Origin: Leucaena leucocephala
Taxonomy: Eukaryota; Streptophyta; Magnoliopsida; Fabales; Fabaceae
Length of the DNA stretch: 64,000 bases
Assembly: GCA_037074615.1 (NCBI GenBank)
Contig: CM073534.1
Coordinates: forward strand, 5,142,861 to 5,206,860
Direction: 5' to 3'
This document shows positions 12,025-22,716 of this stretch, in pieces. The stretch's first letter is position 1. The number at the start of each line of letters is the position of its first letter. Under the pieces are notes generated by a model that worked only from the letters and a program-made list of their open reading frames with translations, made no database searches and had not been told where the DNA came from. Both the position numbers and the translations under genes were made by a program.

Positions 12025-12531
12025 TTATGCTTGACCCTTCTTCATTTGTTCCGCTTGTAACTCCCAAATTGTCTTGTGACCCTGTAAAATACTCACAAAC
12101 TCCTTTCTAAAAGTATTATCACTGGCAATTGATGAAATATAATTGAGATTTGGTGACAATGAGAAATTTATAGAAGGTGAAAGCATGCTATAATCATCAA
12201 AACAATTAACACATGATGCATTGCCTTCATAAGAGTAGGGAAAAAAATAAACAGAAGAAAGAGGTTCAAAATAATCATCACAAGCACACAAAGATGAATT
12301 TGAATCTACATGCTTCTGAGATGCTTCATGGGACTTATTGGAATTATGCAACTTAAAATCATACCCATCATGCAAACTCATTTCATGCTTATCCCTAGTC
12401 TCTTCAACATCATAATCAATAGCATTCAAATAAGCACAAGTAGACTTATCAAAAGTGTATTTCATTGCTTCATTCATATTGAAAGTCACCACATGTCCTC
12501 CAACTTCCATTATAATAGAACTATGCTTCAT
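12025..12531 (-). pseudogene. Protease-to-RT linker open frame, Athila-1
   Basis: A 168-codon minus-strand open frame starts MKHSSIIMEVGGHVVTFNMN and is rich in Asp, Ser and His. Its first 50 residues (acidic, with YLNAIDYDVEETRD) are conserved in Athila-2 (19406-19702) and Athila-3 (49972-50379). In Athila polyproteins this region joins the protease to reverse transcriptase. It ends at a stop at the edge of the motif cluster. No catalytic domain is visible; it is a spacer of unknown role. Confidence 0.6.
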
Positions 12532-12569
12532 ACTAATGACTGTCTTGGAAGTTTAGAGAAAAGGTTTGC

Positions 12570-12890
12570 CTAAGATCTGCTATCATTCACTAGCTCACTA
12601 GACATGTCTAGAACATAAAAATCAGCTGGGAACACTAAGTCCTTTACCTGCACTAGAATATCCTCCAGAACTCCCTTAGGGTACTTAATTGATCTATCAG
12701 CTAATTGGAGCACTACACTTATGTCTCTAAGTTTGTCAATACCTAAAGTTAAGTATACTGACCAAGGCATTACATTAATGGCAGCCTATAGATCTAATAA
12801 CGCTTCCTTGACATGAACCTTTCCTATAGTGCATGGGATTGTGTAGGATTCTGGGTCTTGGCACTTAACCGGCAATTCAGCTGTAAAAAA
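12570..12890 (-). pseudogene. Aspartic protease region, Athila-1
   Basis: Minus-strand translation contains AELPVKCQDP, IPCTIG, then LLDL-stop-AAINVMP, followed by LQLADRSIKYPKGVLEDILV and FPADFYVLDMS. This is the retropepsin-like domain of Athila gag-pol with its DLGA-type active site. The catalytic Asp is kept, but the following Gly codon is now a stop (about 12788), so no active enzyme could be made. The downstream half stays open from 12770 to 12570. Confidence 0.75.
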
Positions 12891-13803
12891 GTAATAACAA
12901 ATTAGCACTCACTTGAATTCTCTTAATAGGCATAAACTTCTTCTTATCAACACACAATTCTTTTAAAAATTTAGCATATTTAGGGTTTCTCTTAAGGAAT
13001 TCAACCATGGGAATATTTATTTCTAACTTATTGAAGAGATTGAAAGCATCTTTCGCAAATTTAGAATCAATATTTTTCTTTCCAAAAAAATAAGATTTAG
13101 GAAAAGGGAGATCTTTTATACTTATCTCCTTACTTGTATGCATAGAGGCTCCTTGCTTGCTCAACTCCGCCTTCTCCTCAGTTTGCTTTCCCTTGTATGC
13201 TGAACTTGGCATTATCACCTCCTCTTCTTGATTTTGGGTTGCCTTCTTAAGCATAAGCTGTTGTTCTTTAATACTTTCTATTTTTTCAATCTTTATCTGT
13301 GACATTGATTAAATTTCAACTTCAGGATCTTCCATATCCTCCTGTATTGCACCATCTTCCTTAAAATGCACTTTTCTTCCACTTCTGAGTGATATGGCAT
13401 TCATACCCTTTAGATTAATGATAGTATTCGAAGGTATGCTGCCACTACTCTTCGCTTGAATGTCACTCACTATATTGGAGACTTGAGTTAAATGACCTGT
13501 AATATTTGCATTCTTGGAACTTAACTCCTCAAGTTTCTTGTGTACATTAGCATTATCCTTATGTATACTTTGAAGGATTGAAGCTATAAAGGTGAATGGA
13601 CCGTCATTCTCTTTGAGCTTGTTATCTATATTAGTCATTCTACCATCCATGTTGTTTATTTGTGCAGCCATAATCTTCAACAACTGAGAAGTCTCATCAG
13701 GTCTTGACGCCACTAAGGCATTAGGGTGAGTTGGAACTATAAACCTTGTATTATTTTGGTAGTTGCTTAAGGAAGCACTACCTCCTTGGAATTGGTTTGG
13801 CAT
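12891..13803 (-). pseudogene. Gag C-terminal and pre-protease region, Athila-1
   Basis: Two open frames, 13803-13309 (164 aa) and 13305-12877 (142 aa), follow each other with a stop and frame change at about 13306. The first has a heptad-like Asn/Lys-rich coiled region (KSMAAQ-type, IDNKLKEND, LEELSSKN) and ends with NAISLRSGRKV, a signature before the Athila protease. The second carries FLKRNPKYAKFLKELC. Both are conserved in Athila-2 and Athila-3. The role in the intact protein would be capsid assembly and a link to the protease. Confidence 0.7.
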
Positions 13804-14019
13804 ATTTTCCTACTCCCCACCTAAAATTTGGGTGGTCTCTCTAACCAGGGTTGTATGTGTTAGAGTATAGGTCTATCTTCTAGTATTGATTGTCTCTCCC
13901 TTGATACATTGCTGCTACTTCTTCATACCGTCTATCACATGTACTAGTAGCATGCATCATTGAACCGCATGATTCACATCCTGTAACTAGTGCTTGTGAG
14001 GTTCCCACTGCATGAACTT
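13804..14019 (-). pseudogene. Gag nucleocapsid zinc knuckle segment, Athila-1
   Basis: Minus strand at 13978-13937 reads CESCGSMMHATSTC, a perfect C-x2-C-x4-H-x4-C zinc knuckle expected to bind genomic RNA. It is followed by EEVAAMYQGRDNQY and a stop. The upstream gag is displaced to 16596-17417 by the solo LTR at 14020-16590. Confidence 0.75.
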
Positions 14020-16590
14020 TGTAACATCCTTACTTTCATATGTCTTAGGGACCATTCAGTAGCATTTAGAACCACTTACAAGACCTTGGGAGTGCATTAG
14101 CTAAATCTGAAATTTTACTCTTGCTCGGGTTACTGTTCATATGGTATTTCAGATTACGCAATGAACTTCATAAAATCATAATTAATTCTAGAAAACTTGA
14201 AATGAAGTGGTTCAAAAATCTACGTGAAGATAACATCATGAAATTTAAGGGAAAAATAATTTCTAGACTAAATGATTATCCAATTGATACAGTTTATTCG
14301 TTGAAGTTTATTGTTGATTTGGTCAAAAACTATGGAAACAGATTATGGTCCCTTACTTTGGAAATTCATTTCTCTTTATATACACATCCAAATGAAATGT
14401 TCTATATATCAAATTGAAGCTTGGCATGTCTACTATTTACTGGTAAAATATCATACATTTATTCAATCATTTACTATTTATAATTACAGTTCAAATGTCA
14501 TTGCCTCCCCACGAGTTACTGTTCACAGTGACAATTTCCAGCAATTATACATACATGAATCACATATCAATCATACTAAGTAATTAACATCTCTTCATGC
14601 ATCTTTATCTATTCCATCTTGAGAAGACCTGCTGTAATTGGATTGATATGGAAGGGGTGAGATTTTTTGGGAAATCTCAGTAGCAAACAGTACTAAATAA
14701 TGCATGCATTAATGTGAATACTTGTGCTTGCTTGTGAAAGTGTTACATTGTCTAATGTGCATGCTTCCATGTTACATATGAAATACAATTGGACAAAGTA
14801 ATCATAGAAATAGAGCTTCATACATAAGCACGTATGCAACACAATTCAACAAAGACATAGCACATCAAGCATAACATTCAATGCACACAAGTTTAGGATA
14901 AGTTTACTACCTGGCATATAGCCTTCCTATAGCTCTTAGCCTTTGCTCTAAGATTCCATCTTTCCATAGGCCAGAGCCTATACATAGCATAATAATATCT
15001 TCATTATTATTCTATCAGCATAGCTCTATCTAACTCATGCATAGCTAGGGGTAATATTCTTACTCTGGCATTCCCCTGGTTTTCTTTCTATCTATAGCTA
15101 CCTTTATTAATAGAGATATTTCTCTATTCTAACCACTAAGAGCAATCCTCTACTTTATTAGAGCAGGGACTAGATAACTTACTTATCTCATTCCTAAGCT
15201 TTGCCGAGTCCCTCGGCTCCTTAGACTGCTCCTGGCTCCACCATAACTCCTTCATTTCTTTCCTTTCTTTCTTTCCTTCTCTCTTTCTCTCTTCTTTCTC
15301 TTGCCAAATCCATGGTGTTACTTGAAATGGGAGGGGAGTGGCCTATTTATAGGTGAGAGGAGGTGGAATGAATGGTCCAGATTGATTCATGATGAATGGC
15401 TCAGATTGCTTGCTTCCTCAAGAAGCTTTGCTTGCATCATCACGATGACATCACCCTCCCTGATGACTCACCACTCATGACATCATCTAGGACACCTCAA
15501 GGGACACCTCAGGGATATATGTGGCATAATGGTGGGGCCCTTGGGACACCTCACCAATCGACTCAGCCTTTCGAGAGAGTTCCAAAGTCTTTTCCCTGAA
15601 TGGACGGCCGAGATCGTGGAATGTGTCCTCTTGCTTTTTCTCCTTTTTCTGTAATCATGCCATGTGTCCTTTACTTTTCTTCTTTTACTGTAATCATGCC
15701 ATGTGGCACCTTGTGGGCCTCATTCATGATTCTAGATCACTTTACCTAGTTCTATCTTGGACCGGGTCACTTTACTTTATTGAAAAAGCACTAAAATAAT
15801 ATTTTAATGCCTTTTGGGCCCACATTACTCTTGGGCTACGTTTTTGGGCCTTGGATTGTCATCTTGGGTTTCTAACCTAGCCTAATCACTCTGGTGGCAC
15901 GGTTCCCAAGAAATATCCTTAGTAAATTACCAAAATGCCCTTAGTTCCTCTTTAGTACTTATAGGAGCACTATTATCTTTCCATACCTTACCAGAGTATC
16001 TCTTGACCTTGGTCAACTATCCAGATACCCTTTCTTAAATGTCTAACCTTAGTCAAATGATCATAATGCCCTTCGTCTGACTTTGACTTAATAACCAACA
16101 CCGTGGCATACTTTCAGTGGCATTTTCATAATTCTTCATTTTTCTCGGTCTTTATTAGCCCTGGTCCACATACTTATCTGAAAATATCGTTGGGCCTACC
16201 CTCTGTATGATCCCCTATCTTCATGGGCTCAATTCCTGAGAAATTCTCCCGAAACCTATTTATCGGGTCTTTTAATCCACTGTAAATTCTGTAGTAAATT
16301 CTACATAACTCCTTTTTGAGCTCTGTCAGTTTTAGAAATTCTTATATTAATTATAGGAATTTATTGCCACATTTTATCTGATTCTGAGGTCTAAAAAATA
16401 CTGTATTAATTTTCCTTCGCTTTGAAAATTAATATAAATCTTTCAGGACCTCTTATCAGAACTTTGTGTTACATCATACTGATCAGCATAATTTTCTCTA
16501 TTTACTGAGACCTCTATTGAATAGGGTCTAGTAGCCTATCTCTTTTAGGCTACACATTATGCTTCGAGGCCCAAAAATTAGGATATGACA
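14020..16590 (-). mobile_element. Solo LTR, family B (copy B1), inside Athila-1 gag
   Basis: A 2.57 kb insertion starts TGTAACATCC and ends GGATATGACA, flanked by AACTT at 14015-14019 and 16591-16595. The uninterrupted target is visible in Athila-2 near 21255. It matches the LTRs of element B (32988-35604 and 38677-41292). It has the polypyrimidine tract (about 15255-15300), TATTTATAG on the minus strand near 15345, and the inverted repeat at 14659-14678. No internal domain is present. Confidence 0.85.
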
Positions 16591-16595
16591 AACTT

Positions 16596-17417
16596 GCTTT
16601 ATGGAATGTATCTCTCTTTCAATTAAATTCATCATCTTTTCCATTCGGTTTCCCAAAGTTGCTATTTCTGCTAAGATCTTATTTGAATTACCCGAAGATG
16701 ATGAGGGTATTCTCCTTAGATCCCCAGTCTGATGGTCTTTACTAGCCATTTTCTGGAATAAATCCTAACTTGCTTGTGGAGTCTTATCTCTCAAAGAGCC
16801 AATTGCTGTTGCATTTAAGGACACCTAATTATGAGGGAGTAGACTATCAAAGAAAATGTTTACTAGATTAGCCTTTGTCATATTGTGATATGGATTACGT
16901 GACAACAAATTGATAAATCTTGTCCAATATTCATGTAATGACTCTCCATCTTGTTGCAGAATGTTCGTAATCTCCTTCTTTACCGAGTTGTCTTTGAGGC
17001 TGGGAAGAACTGTTCTAGATATGTTAACTTCAACTGATCCCATGTAAGAGTTGAGAAATGAGTTGGTAGATTGTATAACCACTCCTTAGCCTTCCCTTCC
17101 AAAGTGAAATGGAAATACCTCCTTAAAACATCATCCAATACAATCATTGGAGGCTTCATCGAAGAGCAGATCATATGAATGGTTTATAAGTGCCGATATG
17201 GACATTCTCCTTCAAAACCATGAAATTTAGGTAAGGCTACAATCAAAGCTCCTTTAATTTCAAAATTAGCATCTTTAGTGTAAAAGTCATAAGGATCATA
17301 ATTCACAGGCGAATGATTTATTTCCCTCACACTTCTATTATCTTTTACATTTGCTAGTATTTCATTTTCTCCTTGCCTATTATACCCATTATGTCCATTA
17401 GGATTAATATCATCCAT
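16596..17417 (-). pseudogene. Gag capsid region, Athila-1
   Basis: The likely start is the ATG at 17417 (MDDINPNGHNGYN). Frames at 17417-17184, 17174-16980, 17082-16825 and 16749 onward join through a stop and two frameshifts. They carry the retrotransposon gag pattern LEGKAKEWLYNLP, TWDQLKLTYLEQFFP and QDGESLHEYWTRF. The frame then runs into the solo LTR at 16590. In the intact protein this would form the capsid shell. The best-preserved copy of this domain is at 21490-22083. Confidence 0.8.
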
Positions 17418-17670
17418 GATAGAAATTTCTAATGGAATCTCTAAATTGAGTTCAATTTTAGATCCCTAAGCACTAGAGGGTAAACTAGACTCTATTGATC
17501 TTGCCTCTTCTCTAAATTATCTCCTTAGTTTTCTAAGTCGTCTCTCAATTTCAGGTTCAAAAGACACTAATGGTTTAGTTCTTCTATGCATGCAACATAG
17601 GAACAATCAAGAATAACTAGGCAAGCAATCGAGTTCTAACACAAAAGTTTCACAGCATAAAAGTTCACTA

Positions 17671-17752
17671 GTCGTAACTCAAATATGTTATGGTCATGAC
17701 CAACTATCACATAGAGAAAAGGTCACGATGCAAGTGATGTTTGGTTAGGACT
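17671..17752. repeat. GTCGCGAC motif cluster, leader of Athila-1
   Basis: Decayed words (GTCGTAAC, GTCATGAC, GTCACGAT) with CACAGAG words lie between the primer site and gag. The matching blocks are 22337-22545 and 58707-58883. Confidence 0.6.
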
Positions 17753-17896
17753 TACAAACACAGAGATTGAGTTTGCATAAACTTAGAAAAACGCAAAGTG
17801 CAATGCAATTAAAAATAACAAACTAAAATTCAAGAAAAAACTGACTCAGGTAAGTAATGAAATTGATAACCAATTGCTAACGAACTAATTACTTGG

Positions 17897-17913
17897 TTCC
17901 CTAGTAATGGCTA
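17897..17913 (-). promoter_or_regulatory. Decayed tRNA-Asp primer binding site, Athila-1
   Basis: Just inside the 5' LTR the minus strand reads TAGCCATTACTAGGGAA. It aligns, with a two-base gap and several changes, to the complement of plant tRNA-Asp 3' ends. The Athila-2 copy at 22698 is clearer and supports this reading. Confidence 0.5.
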
Positions 17914-17914
17914 T

Positions 17915-19400
17915 TGATTTGCACGGGCTGTCGTCATCCTATGCATCAAAATAAAATTAATTACACCTTATTACTGTAGTATAAGGCACAACCTATTGTT
18001 CTTCTTGAGGAACCTTTGTATTGGAAACCTAGCAAACTGGTGACAAAACCATTGAAAACCTGAGTAAAAGTAAAATCTGGTTTTTGGGTTTGATTGATTT
18101 TTGAAGTAATAAAATAAGGGTGCAGTGAAGTAAATGTTTTGTATTTTTTATTAAGTTGGAAAATGAGTGGATTTTCAAAGGAATGTGTTGAAACAGACTC
18201 TTGATGATGGAAAACTATCTATCCTTGCTCTTAAAATGATATGGGGTTTTAAAATTACTAAGTCTTAAAAGAAACCTCAATCGATCGATTGAGTCTAGAA
18301 CATTAACATTCTTTAAACTCTTTTGATCAAATCTAGTTTAAAAACTCTGAATGAACTATCTAAAGCCATTTAGAGTGCAATTTAAATCAGATGATGTAAA
18401 TGCCCTTAAATGATCATCGATCGATGACTATAGATTTCAAGCAATGATTGTTGATAAAAACTGAATTTTCCAGAAATCGAAATTAAAATATTTATATTAA
18501 ACCAACATCCAAATCATCCAAATTCAATTGCAAAACTTAATCTCAGAATAATCGATCGATATCCAATCCTTACTCATAAAATCAAAACCCTAGATCTAGG
18601 AATTCCAAAAATATAAGAAAGGTGAGATTAAAATAGAAAACTCTCCATGTACACTGCAGTCCATGAGCTCAAGATAAGCGATCTATCACCAAGAGACTAA
18701 AGATTTTGCCTCTCATGACTCCCACTGTGCCACAATCGCTATCTAGGTATGATGCCATGAAGAAAGCAGAAAGAGGTTAGGGATTAATGATGTAGAGATA
18801 TGAGATTCTGTGGAAAGATACAGAAAGATGGAAGATGAGTGTGTTAGTTGTCGAGAAGGTGTAGAGAGGATTCGAGTATTGCTTCTTAGCCTAATCAGGT
18901 CCAAAAAAAATAGCCCCACTGCATTTGTAGCTTCCTCTTCCTTTTATTACCATATAACCTAATCCAAAATGCACAACTTCAGTGATTGTCTCATTTAGTC
19001 ACTACCAAATCCACATTGTAGTCGCGACCTGTAAACACAAAGAACTTCCTAGAAGAAATTAGGTCGCGACCTTTGGATACTTTGGTTGCGACTAAAAAGC
19101 ACAGAGGTGTAATCTTATTTTCTTTGTCTTGTGATTTCTTTCTTCTCACATTAGTCCTTAGTTCTCCCCCAAAATACTTACAATTCATAACCCAAGCTCA
19201 CTGTAAAAGTCCAAATCAGTAGAGGTCAATATTTTTACAGTTCAGAAGAGTTAATTTACTATTTTACCCTTTAATTAGCATATTGCCAAGTACGATCATG
19301 TATTACCATAAAAACACAAATGCAGGCATAAAATGAATGGTAAAGTGCTAATAAGACCCTAAAGATGTCATAGAAACCATACAGAATTTGTGTCTTATCA
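17915..19400 (-). repeat. 5' LTR of Athila-1
   Basis: The LTR is 1.49 kb, plus-strand ends TGATTTGCACGGG and GTGTCTTATCA. It contains a perfect 18-bp palindrome CTCAATCGATCGATTGAG at 18276-18293, a second TCGATCGA-centred site near 18419, and intact GTCGCGACC words at about 19021 and 19063. It directly abuts Athila-2 linker sequence at 19401. Confidence 0.85.
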
Positions 19401-19405
19401 CTATT

Positions 19406-19702
19406 CTTGTGAAAACAACTAAAACAAGATGCATTGCCTTCACAAGAGCAAGAAGAAGAATGTATAGAGAAAAGAGATTCAAAATAGTTATCATAAACTT
19501 TCAAAGATGAATTTGAATCCCCATGATCTTGAAATACTTTATGGGAATTTTGGGAATTATGCAACATTGGATCATACTCATCATGCAAACTCAATTCATA
19601 CTCATATTTAGTTTCTTTAATAGCATAATCAATGGCATTCAACTCAACAAAAGTATAATTATCAAAAGGATATTTCATTACTTCGTTCATATTGAAAGTC
19701 AT
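19406..19702 (-). pseudogene. Protease-to-RT linker fragment, Athila-2
   Basis: The open frame begins MTFNMNEVMKYPFDNYTF and includes VELNAIDYAIKETKYEYE and a Cys/Ser-rich stretch (SSCSCEGNASCFSCF). It matches the Athila-1 linker at 12025-12531. The frame continues past 19401 into the Athila-1 LTR only by chance; its true continuation is at 3035-2884. Confidence 0.6.
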
Positions 19703-19740
19703 TACATTTCCTCTAACCTCTATTGTAATGGAACCATACT

Positions 19741-20150
19741 TTATACTAATGATTGTCTTAGAAGTTTGAAGGAAGGTATGCCTAAGATCAAAGTACTCTC
19801 ATTCACTAGTTCACTGGACATGTCCAGAACATAAAAATTAGCTGGGAACACCAAATCTTTCACTCGTACTAGAATATCCTTAAGAATTCCCTTAGGATAC
19901 CGAATTGATCTATCAGCTAATTGGAGCACTACACTTGTGTCTCTAAGATTGTTAATACCTAAGGCTAAGTCTAAGATTGCTAATGGTAGCCCTTAGATCT
20001 AATAATGCTCCCTTAATATGAACCTTGCCTATAGTGCATGGGATTTGTAAGATCCTGGGTCTTAGAACTTAATCGGTAATTCAGCCTTAAAAAGTGATGA
20101 CACATTAGCACTCACCTGAATTCTCTCAAGAGGCCTAAACTTTTTCTTAT
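19741..20150 (-). pseudogene. Aspartic protease region, Athila-2
   Basis: Visible are LQLADRSIRYPKGILKDILV, FPANFYVLDMSSELVN and, upstream, LLDLRAT where the active site should be DLGA. The Gly is changed to Arg and about 35 bp following the active site are deleted compared with Athila-1 and Athila-3. It is inactive. Confidence 0.65.
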
Positions 20151-20981
20151 CAGCACACATGTCTTTTAAAAATTTAGCATATTTAGGATTTCTCTTGAGG
20201 AATTCAACTGTATGGATGTTTACTTCTAACTTTTGAAGAGGTTGAAAGCATCTTTCACAAATTAAGAATCAATCTTTTTCTTTTCAGCAAAATAAGCTGT
20301 TGTAAAAGGGAGATCCTTTATACTTACCTCCTTACTTGTATACGTAGAGTCTACTTGCTTGCTCGACTACACCTTCTCCCCAGTTTGCTTTCCTTTATAT
20401 GCTAGACTTGGCATTATCACTTCCTCTTCTTACTTTTCTTGTATTTTATCTTGTGAGTGTGACTTCACCTCTTGGGTTGCCTTCTTGATCATAAGCTATT
20501 GTTCTTTAATACTCTCTAATTTCCCAATATTCATTTGTGACATTGCTAAATTTTAAACTTCATATTCTTCCATATCCTCCCTTACTGTTTCATCTTCCTT
20601 AAATCGAACTTCTCTCCCACTTCTGAGTGATATGGCATTCAGATCCTTCAGATTAATGATACTATTTGAAAGTATGATGCCACTACTCTTTGTTTGGATG
20701 TCACTCACTATATTGGAAACTTGAGTCAAATGACTCGTAATATCTGCATTCTTGGAACTTAACTCCTCAAGATTCCTATGCATATCATCATTATCCTTCT
20801 ACATGCTTAAAAGGATTGAAGCTATAGAGGTAAACTGACAGTCATTCTCTTTGAGCTTGTTGTCTATATTGGTCATTCTACCGTTTATATTTGTCATCAT
20901 CTGTGTAGCCATACTTTTCAACAATTGAGAAGTCTCATTTGGTCTTGGTGTTGTCAAAGCATTTGGATGAACAGGAACCAT
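20151..20981 (-). pseudogene. Gag C-terminal region, Athila-2
   Basis: Frames at 20981-20799 and 20783-20553 carry NETSQLLKSMATQ, IDNKLKEND, LEELSSKNADITSHL and NAISLRSGREV, the same order as in Athila-1 13803-13309. Stops separate them. The part from 20552 to 20151 is the degraded pre-protease stretch with KYAKFLK-type residues. Confidence 0.65.
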
Positions 20982-21177
20982 AGACCTTGCATTATTTTAG
21001 TAGTTGCTTGAGGAAGTACCACCTCCTTAGAATTAGTCAGGCCTATTTTCCCCACTCCCCCACCTAAAATTTTGGTGGTCTCTCTGACCAGGGTTGTTTG
21101 TGTGGGAGTATGGGTCTCTCTTCTGGTATTGATTCTCTTCCTTGGTACATTACCACTACCTCTTCATACTATCTATC

Positions 21178-22083
21178 ACATGTACTTAGGGCATGCATCA
21201 TTGAACCGCATGATTCACATCCAGTAACTAGTGCTTGTGAGGTCCCGCCTGCATTAACTTGCTTTGTGGAATATAGCTCTCTTTCAATTAAATTCATCCT
21301 CTTTTCCATTTAGTTTCCTAAATCTGCTATTTTTGCCAAAATATCTTTTGAATTACCCAAAGATGATGAGGTTATTCTCCTTGGATCCTCAGTTTGATGG
21401 TTTTCATTAGACATTTTCTGGAATAATTCCCAAATTGCTTGTGGAGTCTTATCTCGCAAAGATCCATTTATTGCTACATTCAAGGACACCTAATTGTGAA
21501 GGAGTATACCATCAAAGAAAATATCTACTAGATGAGCCTTTGCCATGTTGTGGTGTGGACATCGTGCTAACAAGTTGATAAATCTTGTCCAATAATCATA
21601 TAATGACTCTCCATCCTGTTGTAGAATATTTGTAATTTCCTTCTTCATTCGAGTTATCTTAGAGGCCAGGAAGAACTGTTCTAAATATGTTGACTTTAAC
21701 TGATCCCATGTAAGAATAGAGAAATAAGTTGATAGATTGTATAGCCACTTCTTGGCCTTCCCTTCCAGGGTGAAATGGAAACACCTCCTTAAAAAATCAT
21801 CCAATGCAGTCATTGGGGGCTTCATCGAGGAGCATATCATATACATGGTTTGTAAGTGCCGATATGGACATTCTCCTGCAAAACCATAAAATTTAGGTAA
21901 GGCTGCAATCAAAGCTCCTTTAATTTCAAAATTAGCCTCTTCATTATAAAACCAATAAGGATCATAATTCACATGCGAATTATTTATTTCCCTCACACTT
22001 CTATTATCTTCTACATTCATTGGTATTTCATTTTTTCCTTGTCTATTATGCCCATCATGTCCATTAAGTTTAATCTCAGCCAT
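21178..22083 (-). pseudogene. Gag capsid and zinc knuckle, Athila-2 (best copy)
   Basis: An open frame of 197 codons from the ATG at 22083 (MAEIKLNGHDGHNRQ) contains the full retrotransposon gag domain: ALPKFYGFAGECPYRHL, LEGKAKKWLYNLS, TWDQLKSTYLEQFF, QDGESLYDYWTRF and ARCPHHNM. A stop at 21490 ends it. The same frame then resumes with NGSLRDKTPQA and reaches an intact CCHC knuckle CESCGSMMHALSTC at 21219-21178. This is the most complete gag in the window. Confidence 0.8.
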
Positions 22084-22336
22084 ATTAGAAATTTCTAATA
22101 GAATCTCTAAATTAAGTCTAATTTTATATTAAGGGACACTAGAGGATGAGCTAGATTCTGTTGATTTTGCCTCTTCCCTAAATTCTTTCCTTAGTTTCCT
22201 AAGTTGTCTCTCAATTTCAGGTTCAAAAGGATTAATGGTTCAGCTTTGCTACACATACAATGCCGAAATAATCAAGAATAACAGGCAAGCAATCACAATC
22301 AGACACAGAAGTTTCATAATAGAAAAATTCAACTGG

Positions 22337-22545
22337 TCGTGAAACAAGGGTGTTCAAGTCGTGACCCAATTACATAGAGAATTAAAGTTCTAAAAATTTG
22401 GTTTAGCGTCGCGACTAAAATGTCGTCTAGTTGTAACCAAAAATCACAGAGAGGAAATTTTCCAAAACAGTCATGACTAGAGTTCACAGAGAGTAATCAA
22501 GCACTACAAAGAGGCAATCCGGTCATGACACAATTATGTTTGATC
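22337..22545. repeat. GTCGCGAC motif cluster, leader of Athila-2
   Basis: Words GTCGTGAA, GTCGTGAC, GTCGCGAC, GTTGTAAC, GTCATGAC and ATCACGAC occur about every 30-45 bp, with ACATAGAG or CACAGAGAG between them. Confidence 0.75.
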
Positions 22546-22697
22546 ACGACTCAAAGGTGTAGAGAGCAAATTCATAGAAACTTGAAAAATATAGAGTACT
22601 ATGCAATGTAGACAACAAAAACTAAAATTCAAATAAAAAATTGACTCAGGTAAGTAATGAAATTGATGACTAATTGCTAATAAACCAAATACTTGGG

Positions 22698-22715
22698 TCC
22701 CTGGAAACTGTGCCA
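22698..22715 (-). promoter_or_regulatory. tRNA-Asp primer binding site, Athila-2
   Basis: The minus strand reads TGGCACAGTTTCCAGGGA one base inside the 5' LTR. It matches 14 of 18 bases of the complement of plant tRNA-Asp (TGGCGCCGTTGCCGGGGA). This primer is typical of Athila and related Tat-clade elements and supports the lineage call. Confidence 0.7.
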
Positions 22716-22716
22716 T

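Larger units (their letters stand above)
3036..19400 (-). mobile_element. Athila-type Ty3/gypsy element Athila-1, complete span
   Basis: This element spans 16,365 bp, or about 10.5 kb once two nested solo LTRs are removed. Order on the minus strand: 5' LTR (19400-17915), decayed tRNA-Asp primer site, motif-rich leader, gag, protease, linker, partial reverse transcriptase, integrase C-terminus, long 3' non-coding region, polypurine tract, 3' LTR (4537-3036). The flanking duplication is CTATT at 3031-3035 and 19401-19405, inside the linker frame of Athila-2. The lineage call rests on the tRNA-Asp primer site and on the protein layout. Stops, frameshifts and a large pol deletion make it inactive. 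Confidence 0.85.

Noticed and set aside
12310..12573. Plus-strand frames at 12310-12573, 19523-19834 and 50233-50421
   Set aside because: They are the antisense of the conserved Athila linker frames, so their mutual similarity is secondary.
19271..19405. C-terminal part of the minus-strand frame 19271-19702 as protein
   Set aside because: Below 19401 it reads Athila-1 LTR; only 19406-19702 is element coding sequence.
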